From Sphaerisporangium rufum (GTDB lineage: Bacteria > Actinomycetota > Actinomycetes > Streptosporangiales > Streptosporangiaceae): a stretch of DNA of 64,000 nt. Below are positions 17,309-25,737 of this stretch, one piece after another. Position 1 is the first letter of the stretch. Each line of letters starts with the position of its first letter. The notes under the pieces were generated by a model that had not been told where the DNA came from, made no database searches, and saw only the letters and a list, made by a program, of their open reading frames with translations. Made by a program: the position numbers and the translations under genes. Location: contig NZ_BOOU01000071.1 in the NCBI RefSeq assembly GCF_016863395.1, positions 1 through 64,000 of the forward strand. The letters run 5' to 3'.

Positions 17309-17342
17309 CGCCCCGGCGCGTACCGCGGTCCGCGCCGGGGCG
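17309..17342. promoter_or_regulatory. 34-bp inverted repeat upstream of the sensor kinase
   Basis: Perfect 12-bp arms CGCCCCGGCGCG and CGCGCCGGGGCG enclose a core that is itself palindromic (ACCGCGGT), with one mismatched pair. It lies 135 bp after the GH39 stop and 52 bp before the kinase start. It can be a terminator hairpin for the LacI operon or a binding site of the downstream response regulator. Confidence 0.5.
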
Positions 17343-17394
17343 CCGGCCGGTGCCCGCCGCCCGGCCGGAACGGACGCCGGGGCAGAATGGCCGG

Positions 17395-18813
17395 GTGAGG
17401 ATTCCGGTCGTCGTCGTGCCGCTGGTGAGCGGCGCGACGTACCGGCGTGGCGTTCACCTGCTGCTCGGCGGGGTGCTGCTGCTGCCGTACCTGATGACCG
17501 GGGTGGCGTTCGCCCGGATGTTCGCGGTGCCCCGGGCGCCCTACGGCCTGCTCGCCCTGGTGCTGGCCCTGGCGGTCGCGGTCGGAGCGGTGCCGCCGTT
17601 CCTGCGCGGCACCCGGGCGCTGGAGATCACCGCGGCCCGGTCGCTGCTCGGCGTCCCGCTGCCCGACCCGCCGCCGGTCCCCGAGCGGAGCCGGGCCGCC
17701 CGGGAGACCCGGGTGCGGGCGGCGCTGTGGTTCGCCGTGCACCTGGCGACCGGCGGGGTGGTGGGCGCGCTGGTCTCCATCCCGGCGGTGCTCGGCGTCG
17801 TGCTGGCCGTCCAGTGGTTCGGCCTGACCGGTGACGCGCTCGCCGGGCTGCGGCTCGGCCCGCTGGACGAGCACGACTCGGCCTGGCTGGCCCTGCTCGG
17901 CATCGCCATGGTGGTCGGGGTGATCTACGCGGTGGCCGGGCTCGGCGCGCTGGCGGCGGTGATGGCCCCGGTGCTGCTCGGGCCGTCGCCGGCCGAGCGG
18001 ATCGCCGCGCTGGAGGCGCGGGCCGCCGAGCTGGCCGAACGCAACCGGCTGGCCCGCGAGCTGCACGACTCCATCGGGCACGCGCTGACGGTGACCACCC
18101 TGCAGGCCGCGGCGGCGCTGCAGGTGCTCGACCGGGACCCGGCGTTCGCCCGCCAGGCACTGGCCGCCATCGAGGACACCGGCCGGGCCGCCGCCGCCGA
18201 CCTGGACCGGGTGCTCGGCATGCTCCGCGAGGGCGGCCCGCCGGCGTCGCACCACACGCTCGCCGACCTGGACGGGCTGGCCGGGCACTCGCGCGGCACC
18301 GGCATGGACGTGCGCACCGAGATCCGCGGCGAGCTGTCCCGGTTGCCGGCGCCGGTCTCCCGGGAGGGGTACCGCATCGTCCAGGAGAGCCTGACCAATG
18401 CGCTGCGGCACGCCGGCCCGGTCCCGGTCACCGTGCGCGTCACCGTCGAGCCGGCCGCGCTGGTCATCGACGTGGCCAACCCGCTCCGCATCGTCCGGCG
18501 CGGTGGCAGCCCGGCGAGGAGCGCCGCGGCGGATGGCGGGATGGCCGGTGGCGCGGCGGTGGATGGCGAGATGGGGGGCGGCGAGGCGGACGGTGGCCTG
18601 GCTCGGGTCGCGCCGCCGGAAGGCGGGCGCGGGCTGGCCGGGATGCGGGAGCGGGTGACGCTGCTCGGCGGCGCCATGACGGCCGGCCCGGACGGCCGCC
18701 GGTGGCGGGTCGCGGTCCGGCTCCCGGTACCGGCCCCGGCGGGGCCGGGCGACGGCGACCGCCGGGACGGCCGGGGAGGCCGGGACGCACGGGATGGACG
18801 GGAGGGGTCGTGA
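17395..18813 (+). CDS. sensor histidine kinase, HisKA_3 (NarX/DesK-like)
   Basis: A 472-residue membrane kinase. Four hydrophobic segments lie at about residues 20-42, 50-70, 110-140 and 165-195. The H-box RELHDSIGHALTVT has the phosphoacceptor His224. The ATPase domain is recognisable by REGYRIVQESLTNALRHAG and GRGLAGMRERVTLLGG. Between these blocks sits a 40-residue Gly/Ala-rich insertion (about 365-405) at the ATP-lid position. The GTG at 17395 is chosen; a GTG at 17260 would add a Pro/Arg-rich lead unlike the family. The stop overlaps the response regulator start (GTGA). Confidence 0.88.
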   Translation: MRIPVVVVPLVSGATYRRGVHLLLGGVLLLPYLMTGVAFARMFAVPRAPYGLLALVLALAVAVGAVPPFLRGTRALEITAARSLLGVPLPDPPPVPERSRAARETRVRAALWFAVHLATGGVVGALVSIPAVLGVVLAVQWFGLTGDALAGLRLGPLDEHDSAWLALLGIAMVVGVIYAVAGLGALAAVMAPVLLGPSPAERIAALEARAAELAERNRLARELHDSIGHALTVTTLQAAAALQVLDRDPAFARQALAAIEDTGRAAAADLDRVLGMLREGGPPASHHTLADLDGLAGHSRGTGMDVRTEIRGELSRLPAPVSREGYRIVQESLTNALRHAGPVPVTVRVTVEPAALVIDVANPLRIVRRGGSPARSAAADGGMAGGAAVDGEMGGGEADGGLARVAPPEGGRGLAGMRERVTLLGGAMTAGPDGRRWRVAVRLPVPAPAGPGDGDRRDGRGGRDARDGREGS

Positions 18814-19475
18814 CGGTCCGGGTGGCGATCGTGGACGACGAGGAGCTGATCCGGGTGGGCCTGCGCGTCATCATCGACGCGCAGCCCGACCTGGAGGTGG
18901 TCGGCGAGGCGGCCGACGGGGCCGAGGTGATGGCGATGGTCGCCCGCACCCGGCCGGACGTGCTGCTCATGGACGTGCGGATGCCGGCCATCGACGGCAT
19001 CGAGGCGACCCGGCGGTTGCTGGCCGCCTCCGCCGAGCCGCCCCGGGTGCTGGTCATCACCACCTTCGAGAACGACGATTACGTCTACGAGGCGCTGCGC
19101 GCCGGCGCGAGCGGGTTCGTGCTGAAGCGCACCCCGCCGGCCGAGGTGGTCCAGGCGGTGCGGGTGGTGGCCCGCGGCGAGTCGCTGGTCTTCCCGGCGG
19201 CGATCCGCCGGCTGGCCGGCGCCCGCGGCCCCGGCGGCGCGGAGAGCCCGGCGGCCGGCCGGCTGCGCCGGGCCAGGCTGACCGAGCGCGAGGAGCAGGT
19301 GCTGCGGCTGATGGCCGCCGGCCTGTCGAACGCGGAGGTCGCCGCCGAACTGGTGGTGGGCGCGGAGACGGTCAAGACGCACGTCGGGAACATCCTTGGC
19401 AAGCTCGGTGCCCGTGACCGGACCCAGGCGGTGATCGTCGCCTACGAGTCCGGCTTCGTCTCCCCGACCGCGTAG
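18810..19475 (+). CDS. NarL/LuxR-family response regulator
   Basis: A 221-residue partner of the upstream kinase. The receiver domain has VAIVDDEELIRVG, phosphoacceptor Asp55 in LLMDVRMP, and FVLKRTPPAEVV with the conserved Lys. The LuxR helix-turn-helix is LTEREEQVLRLMAAGLSNAEVAAELVV followed by ETVKTHVGNILGKLGARDR. Translation is coupled to the kinase by GTGA overlap. The regulon is unknown; the next gene on the same strand is the pectate lyase, 289 bp away. Confidence 0.92.
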   Translation: MTVRVAIVDDEELIRVGLRVIIDAQPDLEVVGEAADGAEVMAMVARTRPDVLLMDVRMPAIDGIEATRRLLAASAEPPRVLVITTFENDDYVYEALRAGASGFVLKRTPPAEVVQAVRVVARGESLVFPAAIRRLAGARGPGGAESPAAGRLRRARLTEREEQVLRLMAAGLSNAEVAAELVVGAETVKTHVGNILGKLGARDRTQAVIVAYESGFVSPTA

Positions 19476-19667
19476 GACCGCGAGTCCTCGATCGCCGGGT
19501 ACCGCGAGCGGGAAACCTTCACCGGGTGGACGCGCGGCGGTGCTGAACGTTTCAGACGTTCATGTATGTGAAAGCTTTCCCGCCCACCGGACCGACCGAT
19601 GTCACAGGTGGCAGGCGCCTCATCACCGGGGTGGCCGGACCAGGGCGCGGCCGGGGTGACCTCCCCA

Positions 19668-19696
19668 TTGACACGCCCCGCGATCGTTCCTACCTT
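19668..19696 (+). promoter_or_regulatory. near-consensus housekeeping promoter of the pectate lyase gene
   Basis: TTGACA and TACCTT separated by exactly 17 bp. The predicted transcription start is near 19703, giving a leader of about 60 nt that contains the palindrome at 19712. Such a strong promoter would need repression, which fits the operator. Confidence 0.7.
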
Positions 19697-19711
19697 CCCC
19701 TCAGTTCAACT

Positions 19712-19734
19712 ACATGTATGTCGTACATATATGT
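19712..19734. promoter_or_regulatory. candidate operator just downstream of the pectate lyase promoter
   Basis: Arms ACATGTATGT and ACATATATGT flank CGT; 9 of 10 bases pair. The core ATGT-CGT-ACAT fits the TGTnnnACA shape of FadR-type GntR sites. CATGTATGT recurs at 19561-19569 inside TTCATGTATGTGAA, about 150 bp upstream. AT-rich symmetry stands out in this GC-rich sequence. No regulator gene is adjacent. Confidence 0.6.
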
Positions 19735-19764
19735 GAATGTTCTTCGAACAGACAAGGGGTCGAC

Positions 19765-21528
19765 GTGGGCGTGGGAATGAAACGAACGGGCGCCGCGCTC
19801 GCCGCTACGGCGGCGGTGGCCGTGGTGCTGGCCGGCGCGGTCACCGGTGCGGCGGGGGCGGCCGCGGCGCCGGCGCCGGGCACCTACACGGTGGTCAACG
19901 GCGCCAGTGGCCTGTGCCTGGACGCGCCGGGCACCTCGGCCGGGACCCAGCTCGTGCAACGGCCGTGCGACGGCAGTGCCGCCCAGGCGTGGACCCTGGC
20001 CGCGTCCGCAGGCGGCATGAGCCTTATGGCGGGGAGCGGTGGCCGGTGCGCGGGCGTGCGGGGCGCGAGCACCTCGGCGGGCAAGGCGGTGGAACTGCAG
20101 GACTGCACCGGCGCTTCCTCGCAGAGCTGGACGTTCACCGCGTCCGGTGCGAAGTACCGCATCGTCAACGTCAACAGCGCCAAGTGCCTGAACGTCAAGG
20201 ACGGCTCCAGCGCGCCCGGCGCCCTCGTCCAGCAGAACTCCTGTGACTCGGCCACGTCCAAGCAGTGGACGGTGACCCCCACCGGCACCACGCCGACCCC
20301 GACTCCCACGCCGACCCCGACTCCCACGCCGACGCCGACTCCCACGCCGACGCCGACTCCCACGCCGACGCCGACTCCCACGCCGACGCCGACTCCCACG
20401 CCGACCCCGACGCCGACCCCATCGGCCGGCGAGTTGTACGTGGCGACCAATGGGGACGACGCCGCCCCCGGGACGGTGACGTCCCCGTTGCGGACGATCC
20501 AGCGGGCGGTGGACCTGGTCCAGCCTGGTCAGACCATCGTCATCCGCGGCGGTACCTACGCGCCGAGCACCAACATCAAGCTCAACAAGGACGGCACGGC
20601 CGATCGGCCGATCACCGTCCGCAGCCGGCCGGGCGAACGGGTGATCATCGACGGCGAGAACATGCCGTACACCCCGGGCGCGGTGGGCTCCAGCATCCCT
20701 CGCGCCGATCGGGGCGCCATCCATATCGAAGGCGACCACTGGCGGCTGGCCGGGCTGGAGATCATCCACGGGGCATACGGGATCTTCGGCGTGGACACCA
20801 ACGACAACGTCTTCGACCGGCTGGTCACCAGGGACAACTACGAGTCGGGCCTGCACCTGCAGGGCTCGTCGAGCGGCAACCAGATCGTGAACCTGGACTC
20901 CTACGGCAACCGCGACCCGCGCAAGAACGGCGAGAGCGCCGACGGCCTGGCCATCAAGGAGGGCAGCGGCAGCGGCAACATCGTGCGCGGCGCCCGGCTG
21001 TGGAACAACTCCGACGACGGCCTGGACCTGTGGATGTTCCTCTCGCCGATCACCATCGAGTCGTCGGTGGCCTGGGGCAACGGATTCAACCGGTGGAACC
21101 TGCCCGACTACGTCGGCGACGGCAACGGATTCAAGCTCGGCGGCGGCCCCGACGCGGTGGACCCGCCGACCGACCACGCGATCCACAACTCGATCGCCTT
21201 CGACAACGCGGTCGGCGGGTTCATCGACAACGGCAACTCCGGCCGGATCGCCGTCGACCACAACACGGCGTGGCGCAACGGCGGCACCGGTTTCAACTTC
21301 GCCCGGTCCGGCTCGGTCCTCACCAGGAACCTGGCGGTGGCGAACCAGACCCAGGTCTCGCTCGGCACGTCGTCGGGCTCGGGCAACTCGTGGGACCTCG
21401 GCGGCAGCTGGACGCTCGCGAGTACCGACGCGAGCACCATCACCGGGCCCCGGGCGGCGGACGGTTCCATCCCCTCCTCGCCGTTCCTGCGCCCCGCCAA
21501 CGGCGCGGACGTCGGCGCCCGGATCTGA
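19765..21528 (+). CDS. secreted pectate lyase, PL9-like, with ricin-type lectin domain
   Basis: About 587 residues. After a signal peptide (MKRTGAALAATAAVAVVLAG...) comes a ricin/CBM13-type beta-trefoil (about residues 35-175, with QAWTL, QSWTF and KQWTV repeats). A Thr-Pro linker of about 45 residues leads to a parallel beta-helix pectate lyase. The blocks LYVATNGDDAAPGTVTSPLRTIQ, LWNNSDDGLDLW and GDGNGFKLGG match PL9; the Lys in NGFKLGG is the expected catalytic base. Starts at GTG 19765 (SD AAGGGG) or ATG 19777 give the same mature protein. It would cleave polygalacturonate outside the cell. Confidence 0.87.
   Translation: MGVGMKRTGAALAATAAVAVVLAGAVTGAAGAAAAPAPGTYTVVNGASGLCLDAPGTSAGTQLVQRPCDGSAAQAWTLAASAGGMSLMAGSGGRCAGVRGASTSAGKAVELQDCTGASSQSWTFTASGAKYRIVNVNSAKCLNVKDGSSAPGALVQQNSCDSATSKQWTVTPTGTTPTPTPTPTPTPTPTPTPTPTPTPTPTPTPTPTPTPTPTPTPTPSAGELYVATNGDDAAPGTVTSPLRTIQRAVDLVQPGQTIVIRGGTYAPSTNIKLNKDGTADRPITVRSRPGERVIIDGENMPYTPGAVGSSIPRADRGAIHIEGDHWRLAGLEIIHGAYGIFGVDTNDNVFDRLVTRDNYESGLHLQGSSSGNQIVNLDSYGNRDPRKNGESADGLAIKEGSGSGNIVRGARLWNNSDDGLDLWMFLSPITIESSVAWGNGFNRWNLPDYVGDGNGFKLGGGPDAVDPPTDHAIHNSIAFDNAVGGFIDNGNSGRIAVDHNTAWRNGGTGFNFARSGSVLTRNLAVANQTQVSLGTSSGSGNSWDLGGSWTLASTDASTITGPRAADGSIPSSPFLRPANGADVGARI
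20293..20400 (+). repeat. six 18-bp tandem units encoding the Thr-Pro linker
   Basis: Six in-frame copies of an 18-bp unit (CCGACSCCGACTCCCACG, where S is C or G) run through this stretch and continue in degenerate form to 20420. The repeat is an interdomain linker and is prone to length change by slippage. Confidence 0.9.
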
Positions 21529-21551
21529 TCCCGGCCCTCTCCCGCACCCCT

Positions 21552-21576
21552 CCGGCGCCGGTCGTACCGGCGCCGG
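21552..21576 (+). terminator. hairpin between the two pectate lyase genes
   Basis: Perfect 11-bp stem CCGGCGCCGGT/ACCGGCGCCGG with a 3-nt loop, 23 bp after the PL9 stop. It may end the first transcript or attenuate read-through into the PL1 gene. Confidence 0.55.
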
Positions 21577-21619
21577 GAGACGAACGCACCAACACCGGAA
21601 AGACGAAGGTGAGATCAGG

Positions 21620-23191
21620 ATGAGACGAGTGAGCGCGCTGCGATTCCAGGCGGCGCTGGCCGCGACGGCCGTCGCGGGCGCCATCGGGGTGGCCGTGCCG
21701 ATGTTCCAGGCGTCGGCGGCGGCCGGCGGCGCCACCGGGTTCGCCTCCAGCAACGGCGGGACCACCGGAGGCGCGGGCGGCCAGACGGTGCGGGCCACCA
21801 CCGGCACCGCGATCCACGCGGCGCTGTGCGGCCGGGCCAGCAGCAGCACCCCGATCACCATCCAGGTGGAGGGGACCATCAACCACGCCAACACCGCCAA
21901 GGTGTCCGGCGGGAGCTGCAACACCGCCGCCGGCGTGATCGAGCTGAAGCAGATCAGCAACGTCACGATCATCGGGGTCGGCGCCGGCGCCGTCTTCGAC
22001 CAGGTGGGCATCCACATCCGGGAAGCCAGCAACATCATCATCCAGAACGTGACCGTCCGGAACGTCAAGAAGTCCGGTTCGCCCACCTCCAACGGCGGCG
22101 ACGCCATCGGCATGGAGAGCGACGTCCGCAACGTCTGGGTCGACCACGTCAACCTGGAGGCCTCCGGCGGGGAGGCGGAGGGTTTCGACGGGCTGTTCGA
22201 CATGAAGGACAACACCCAGTACGTGACCCTGTCCTACAGCGTGCTGCGCAACTCCGGTCGCGGCGGGCTCATCGGGTCCAGCGAGAGCGACCGCACCAAC
22301 GGGTACGTGACCTTCCACCACAACCTGTACGAGAACATCGACTCCCGCACGCCGCTGCTGCGCGGCGGCATCGCGCACATCTACAACAACTCCTACGTCA
22401 GCCTGCACGAGTCCGGCATCAACTCCCGGGCCGGGGCGCGCGCCAAGGTGGAGAACAACTACTTCAAGGACTCCAAGGACGTCCTCGGCACCTTCTACAC
22501 CAGCGAGGCCGGCTACTGGCAGGTCGGCGGCAACATCCTCGACAACGTGACCTGGTCGGCCCCCGGCAGCGAGACCAACCCCGCCGGGCCGAACCTGCAG
22601 TCCACCACCACCGTGAGCATCCCGTACGCCTACACCCTGGACGGGGCGAGCTGCGTGCCGGCCATCGTCCGCCAGACGGCGGGCGCGAACAAGGGCATGC
22701 CGGTGTCCAACGGCAGCTGCTCGGCGCAGAGCCCGACCCCGACGCCGATCAGCCCCACCCCGACGCCGACGCCCACCCCGCCGGTCACGCCGACCCCGAC
22801 CCCGTCCGCCACCCCCACCCCCGGCGGGACGAACCTGAGCATCGGGGCCGGCTCGGACGGCTCCAGCAAGGCCGACGGCACCAGCTACGGCAACGTGCGG
22901 GACGGGAACCTGAGCACCTACTGGTCGCCCGCCGGCTCGACCGGTGACATCTCCATCAAGTGGGGTTCCGCCCAGGCGGTTTCCTCGATCGTCATCCGCG
23001 AGGCGGCCGGCTCGGCGGGCGCCATCGGCTCCTGGCAGGTCCTCAACGGCGACACCGGTGCCGTGCTGAAGTCCGGCAGCGGGGCGGGCGCCATCACCTT
23101 CGCCCGGACCACGCTGAAGAAGATCACCTTCCGGATCACCGGCGCCTCCGGCACCCCCAAGGTCGCCGAGTTCGAGACCTACGCCGGCTGA
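21620..23191 (+). CDS. secreted pectate lyase, PL1 family, with C-terminal discoidin-like domain
   Basis: 523 residues with a signal peptide cut near residue 34 (VPMFQASAAAGG). The PL1 beta-helix shows NVTIIGVGAGAVFD, the Ca-binding region DAIGMESDVRNVWVDHVNLEA, and NIDSRTPLLRGG with the expected catalytic Arg. A Thr-Pro-rich linker (about residues 372-402) joins a C-terminal F5/8-type-C/CBM-like domain (GSDGSSKADGTSYGNVRDGNLSTYW). A clear ribosome site (AAGGTGAG) precedes the ATG at 21620. With the PL9 enzyme it forms a pectin-degrading pair. Confidence 0.9.
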   Translation: MRRVSALRFQAALAATAVAGAIGVAVPMFQASAAAGGATGFASSNGGTTGGAGGQTVRATTGTAIHAALCGRASSSTPITIQVEGTINHANTAKVSGGSCNTAAGVIELKQISNVTIIGVGAGAVFDQVGIHIREASNIIIQNVTVRNVKKSGSPTSNGGDAIGMESDVRNVWVDHVNLEASGGEAEGFDGLFDMKDNTQYVTLSYSVLRNSGRGGLIGSSESDRTNGYVTFHHNLYENIDSRTPLLRGGIAHIYNNSYVSLHESGINSRAGARAKVENNYFKDSKDVLGTFYTSEAGYWQVGGNILDNVTWSAPGSETNPAGPNLQSTTTVSIPYAYTLDGASCVPAIVRQTAGANKGMPVSNGSCSAQSPTPTPISPTPTPTPTPPVTPTPTPSATPTPGGTNLSIGAGSDGSSKADGTSYGNVRDGNLSTYWSPAGSTGDISIKWGSAQAVSSIVIREAAGSAGAIGSWQVLNGDTGAVLKSGSGAGAITFARTTLKKITFRITGASGTPKVAEFETYAG

Positions 23192-23203
23192 CCGGCGCGG
23201 ACG

Positions 23204-23240
23204 GCCGCCGGGCCCGCGATCCGCTCGCGGGCCCGCCGGC
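23204..23240 (+). terminator. strong hairpin terminator after the pectate lyase gene
   Basis: An 11-bp perfect stem (CGGGCCCGCGA/TCGCGGGCCCG) with a 5-nt loop, extended by 4 further base pairs after one mismatch. It starts 13 bp after the PL1 stop. Confidence 0.7.
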
Positions 23241-23377
23241 CGTCCGGCCGGCCCGGTGGACCGGGCCCGGTGGTCCACGGTCGGGCGCCTGGTGGCGTCC
23301 ATCGTCAACTTTGGTGAGCACTGATCGGTCACTTCCGAGAGCAGACCCCGAGGTCCGCGATTCTTAGGCTTCGGCGC

Positions 23378-24742
23378 ATGCTCACGAAACTCCTGGCGCT
23401 CGCCCTCCTCCCGTCACCGGTCGCGCCGGCGTCGCCCCCGTCCCTGGAGTGGGGCCCTTGCCCGATCGCGGCGGCCCCTGACCTGCAGTGCGCGGACCTG
23501 CCGGTCGCCCTGTCGCCCGGCGGCGACCGCGAGATCACCCTGAAGGTGGCCCGGCTGCCCGCCACCGGTGCCAGGAAGGGATCCGTACTGGTCAACTTCG
23601 GCGGCCCGCAGGGATACCAGATCGCGTCTCTCGCCTCACGCACCCGGATCTTCGACAAGATCCGTACGTCGATGGACGTGGTGACCTGGGATCCGCGCGG
23701 CTATCCCGGGCTCAGCGATGCGGTGCTGCGGTGCGACTGGGGCTTCATCCGGACCCCGGCGTTTCCCGCCGACCAGGCCGGGTTCGACCGGCTCGCCGCG
23801 GCGAACAGGGCGAGGGGCGACCGGTGCCGCACGACCGATCCCGAACTCTTCGACCAGATGGACTCGGCCGCCGACGCCCGGGACGCCGACGCCATCCGCG
23901 AGGCGCTCGGCGACGACCGGATGAACTTCCTGGGCCTGTCGTACGGAGGAACGATCGCCCAGTCCTACGTCCGGCTGTTCCCCCACCGGGTACGCACGAT
24001 GTACATCGACGGCACCCGGAACCACAGCCTCCGCGACTGGGAACGGGAACTCGACGCCATGGCCCGCGAGACCGAGCGCTTCATGGACCGGTTCTTCGCC
24101 TGGGCGCCGGCCGGGATGGAGAAGCGCTGGCGGGCGCTGGTCGCCAGGGCCGACCGCGAGCCGATCCCCGCTCCCCAGGCCGGCGCCCGCTTCGACGGCA
24201 CCCACTTGCAGGCGATCGCGTTCCTCAAGCTCCGCCCCGGCCCCGCCGGCTGGGGTGACTTCGTGGCGGCCATCACGGCGGCCGAGGCCGGCGACGCCTC
24301 GGGGTTCGTCTTCTCGAGCCGCGAACCCTACCCCGGCGCTCCGGGCGGCGGGTACAAGGAATGCCTGGACCTGCCGCGCCCTGCCGCCCAGCGGGACGTC
24401 GCGCGCACGGTGAAGCGGCTGCGCGCCATCGCCCCCAACACCGGCGCCGCCTTCGCGCTGGCCTGGCACCTGCCGCTCACCTGCGCCGGCTGGCCGACCC
24501 CGGTGACCAACCCGCCCGCGCCGATGCCGCGTACCGTGCCGCCGCTGCTCGGCGCGGGCACCTGGCAGGACTACGACTCCACCCGCCGGGTGGTCGAGCA
24601 GATCCCCGGCAGCCGCACGATCGAGCACGACGGCCCGGGCCACAACCTCTTCGGCGCGATGGCCGACCCCTGTGTCATCGACCACGTCAGCAGGTACGTC
24701 ACCGAACGCCGGCTCCCCCCGAGGGGCACCACCTGCCCTTGA
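23378..24742 (+). CDS. secreted alpha/beta hydrolase, tripeptidyl-aminopeptidase-like
   Basis: 454 residues with a short signal peptide (MLTKLLALALLPSPVAPA). The TAP-like pattern is clear: VLVNFGGPQGYQ forms the oxyanion region, the nucleophile Ser is in NFLGLSYGGTIAQSY (about residue 191), and His is in EHDGPGHNLFG near the end. The usual DPxTP segment that carries the acid is replaced by GAGTWQDYDSTRRVV, with an Asp one or two positions away. A possible -10 TAGGCT ends 7 nt before the ATG, so the mRNA may be leaderless. Probably releases peptides from the N-terminus of substrates outside the cell. Confidence 0.82.
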   Translation: MLTKLLALALLPSPVAPASPPSLEWGPCPIAAAPDLQCADLPVALSPGGDREITLKVARLPATGARKGSVLVNFGGPQGYQIASLASRTRIFDKIRTSMDVVTWDPRGYPGLSDAVLRCDWGFIRTPAFPADQAGFDRLAAANRARGDRCRTTDPELFDQMDSAADARDADAIREALGDDRMNFLGLSYGGTIAQSYVRLFPHRVRTMYIDGTRNHSLRDWERELDAMARETERFMDRFFAWAPAGMEKRWRALVARADREPIPAPQAGARFDGTHLQAIAFLKLRPGPAGWGDFVAAITAAEAGDASGFVFSSREPYPGAPGGGYKECLDLPRPAAQRDVARTVKRLRAIAPNTGAAFALAWHLPLTCAGWPTPVTNPPAPMPRTVPPLLGAGTWQDYDSTRRVVEQIPGSRTIEHDGPGHNLFGAMADPCVIDHVSRYVTERRLPPRGTTCP

Positions 24743-24983
24743 TCCCGGCGCCACGAAACCGCCCCCGGACACCGGCCCGCCCGAGCCGGGCCCCGCCAGG
24801 CGCCGTGCCGTCGCTGGTCAAGCGCTCCGCGCATCGAGCAGGGACCGGCCCGTGATGCTCTCGCGGGCCGGCGGCCGCCCGGCGGCCACTCGTCCGGCGG
24901 CCGTTCCCTCTCCCCGTCCCTCCGGCTTCCGTAACCCCCCCGTTGAGCCTTTGTGGCACGGAACAAGGCGGTACGCTGCGCCT

Positions 24984-25700
24984 ATGACGGATGGTAGCCG
25001 CATACATCGGCAGCCGATCGCCACGAGTGAAGTCGCGCAGTTGGAGATCAGCGCCACCCAGTCGACGCTGACACAACCGGTCACCCAGCCCAAGGCACAG
25101 GATGCCGTCGGCGTCGTGCGCGCCTACGCCAAAAGGCTGCACGAGATAGACGAGGCGACGACGAAGGAGAAGGCCGAAACCGTTCAGCGCGTCGCCGGAG
25201 AGGTCGCGGCGCGGATTCTCGCCTATATCGAGGTTCAACGAAGGCTCCTGCAGGAAGCACTACGTGAGTTCGACCCGGGCTCGTGTGCCACCACGAACCA
25301 CGCGGAGTCGCCTGATGTCCGGGCTCGATGGTGGCGTAGACAGCTCATCGAAGCCGCACGCAGCGTTGACTTCTATACCAACCTGGCCTCCGGAGCATGG
25401 TGGGTCACGCTCCAGATGGAGGCGTTCGGTGAGCGTCTCAGATTCCTGTCGGCGGTGCAGAAGGTCGGGCACGGGGAGACCGGGGTGCTCGCCGTGACGG
25501 CATATGCGGAGATGGTGCATCCCGAGTCGGACGAATCCACGACGGCCGTCGAACCGGAACCGGCACTGGAGTTGACGCCGACGGACTCCGTCACGCTCGC
25601 TTACAACGATCAGCCCAGCGAGCGCTGGGACGAGATAGAAGAGTTCGTCCAGGAAAAACTTCGCGAGGCCGTCCAGCACTTCGTCGACCGCCTCGGCTGA
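24984..25700 (+). CDS. hypothetical protein, mostly helical
   Basis: A 238-residue protein I do not recognise. It has no signal peptide or membrane helix. Residues 45-95 (VVRAYAKRLHEIDEATTKEKAETVQRVAGEVAARI) look like a long charged helix or coiled coil; the last 50 residues are acidic. Codon use is less GC-biased than in neighbouring genes. A TACGCT hexamer ends 7 nt before the ATG, which suggests leaderless transcription. The whole 25-28 kb stretch has this accessory character. Confidence 0.6.
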   Translation: MTDGSRIHRQPIATSEVAQLEISATQSTLTQPVTQPKAQDAVGVVRAYAKRLHEIDEATTKEKAETVQRVAGEVAARILAYIEVQRRLLQEALREFDPGSCATTNHAESPDVRARWWRRQLIEAARSVDFYTNLASGAWWVTLQMEAFGERLRFLSAVQKVGHGETGVLAVTAYAEMVHPESDESTTAVEPEPALELTPTDSVTLAYNDQPSERWDEIEEFVQEKLREAVQHFVDRLG

Positions 25701-25737
25701 TGGCGCTCCCGCCCAGGACTGCCGCTGCTCGGGCAGG

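Noticed and set aside
19545-19561. GAACGT-TTCAG-ACGTTC inverted repeat after the response regulator as a terminator
   Set aside because: Six-base arms with a 5-nt loop give only a weak hairpin; it may be part of the upstream regulatory region, but nothing decides this.
20195-20450. Minus-strand Val-Gly repeat protein opposite the Thr-Pro linker
   Set aside because: It is the complement of the tandem repeat coding for the linker and has no ribosome site.
22730-22830. Possible CRISPR-like or satellite repeat in the PL1 gene
   Set aside because: The repeats are codons of a Thr-Pro-rich interdomain linker, without spacers.
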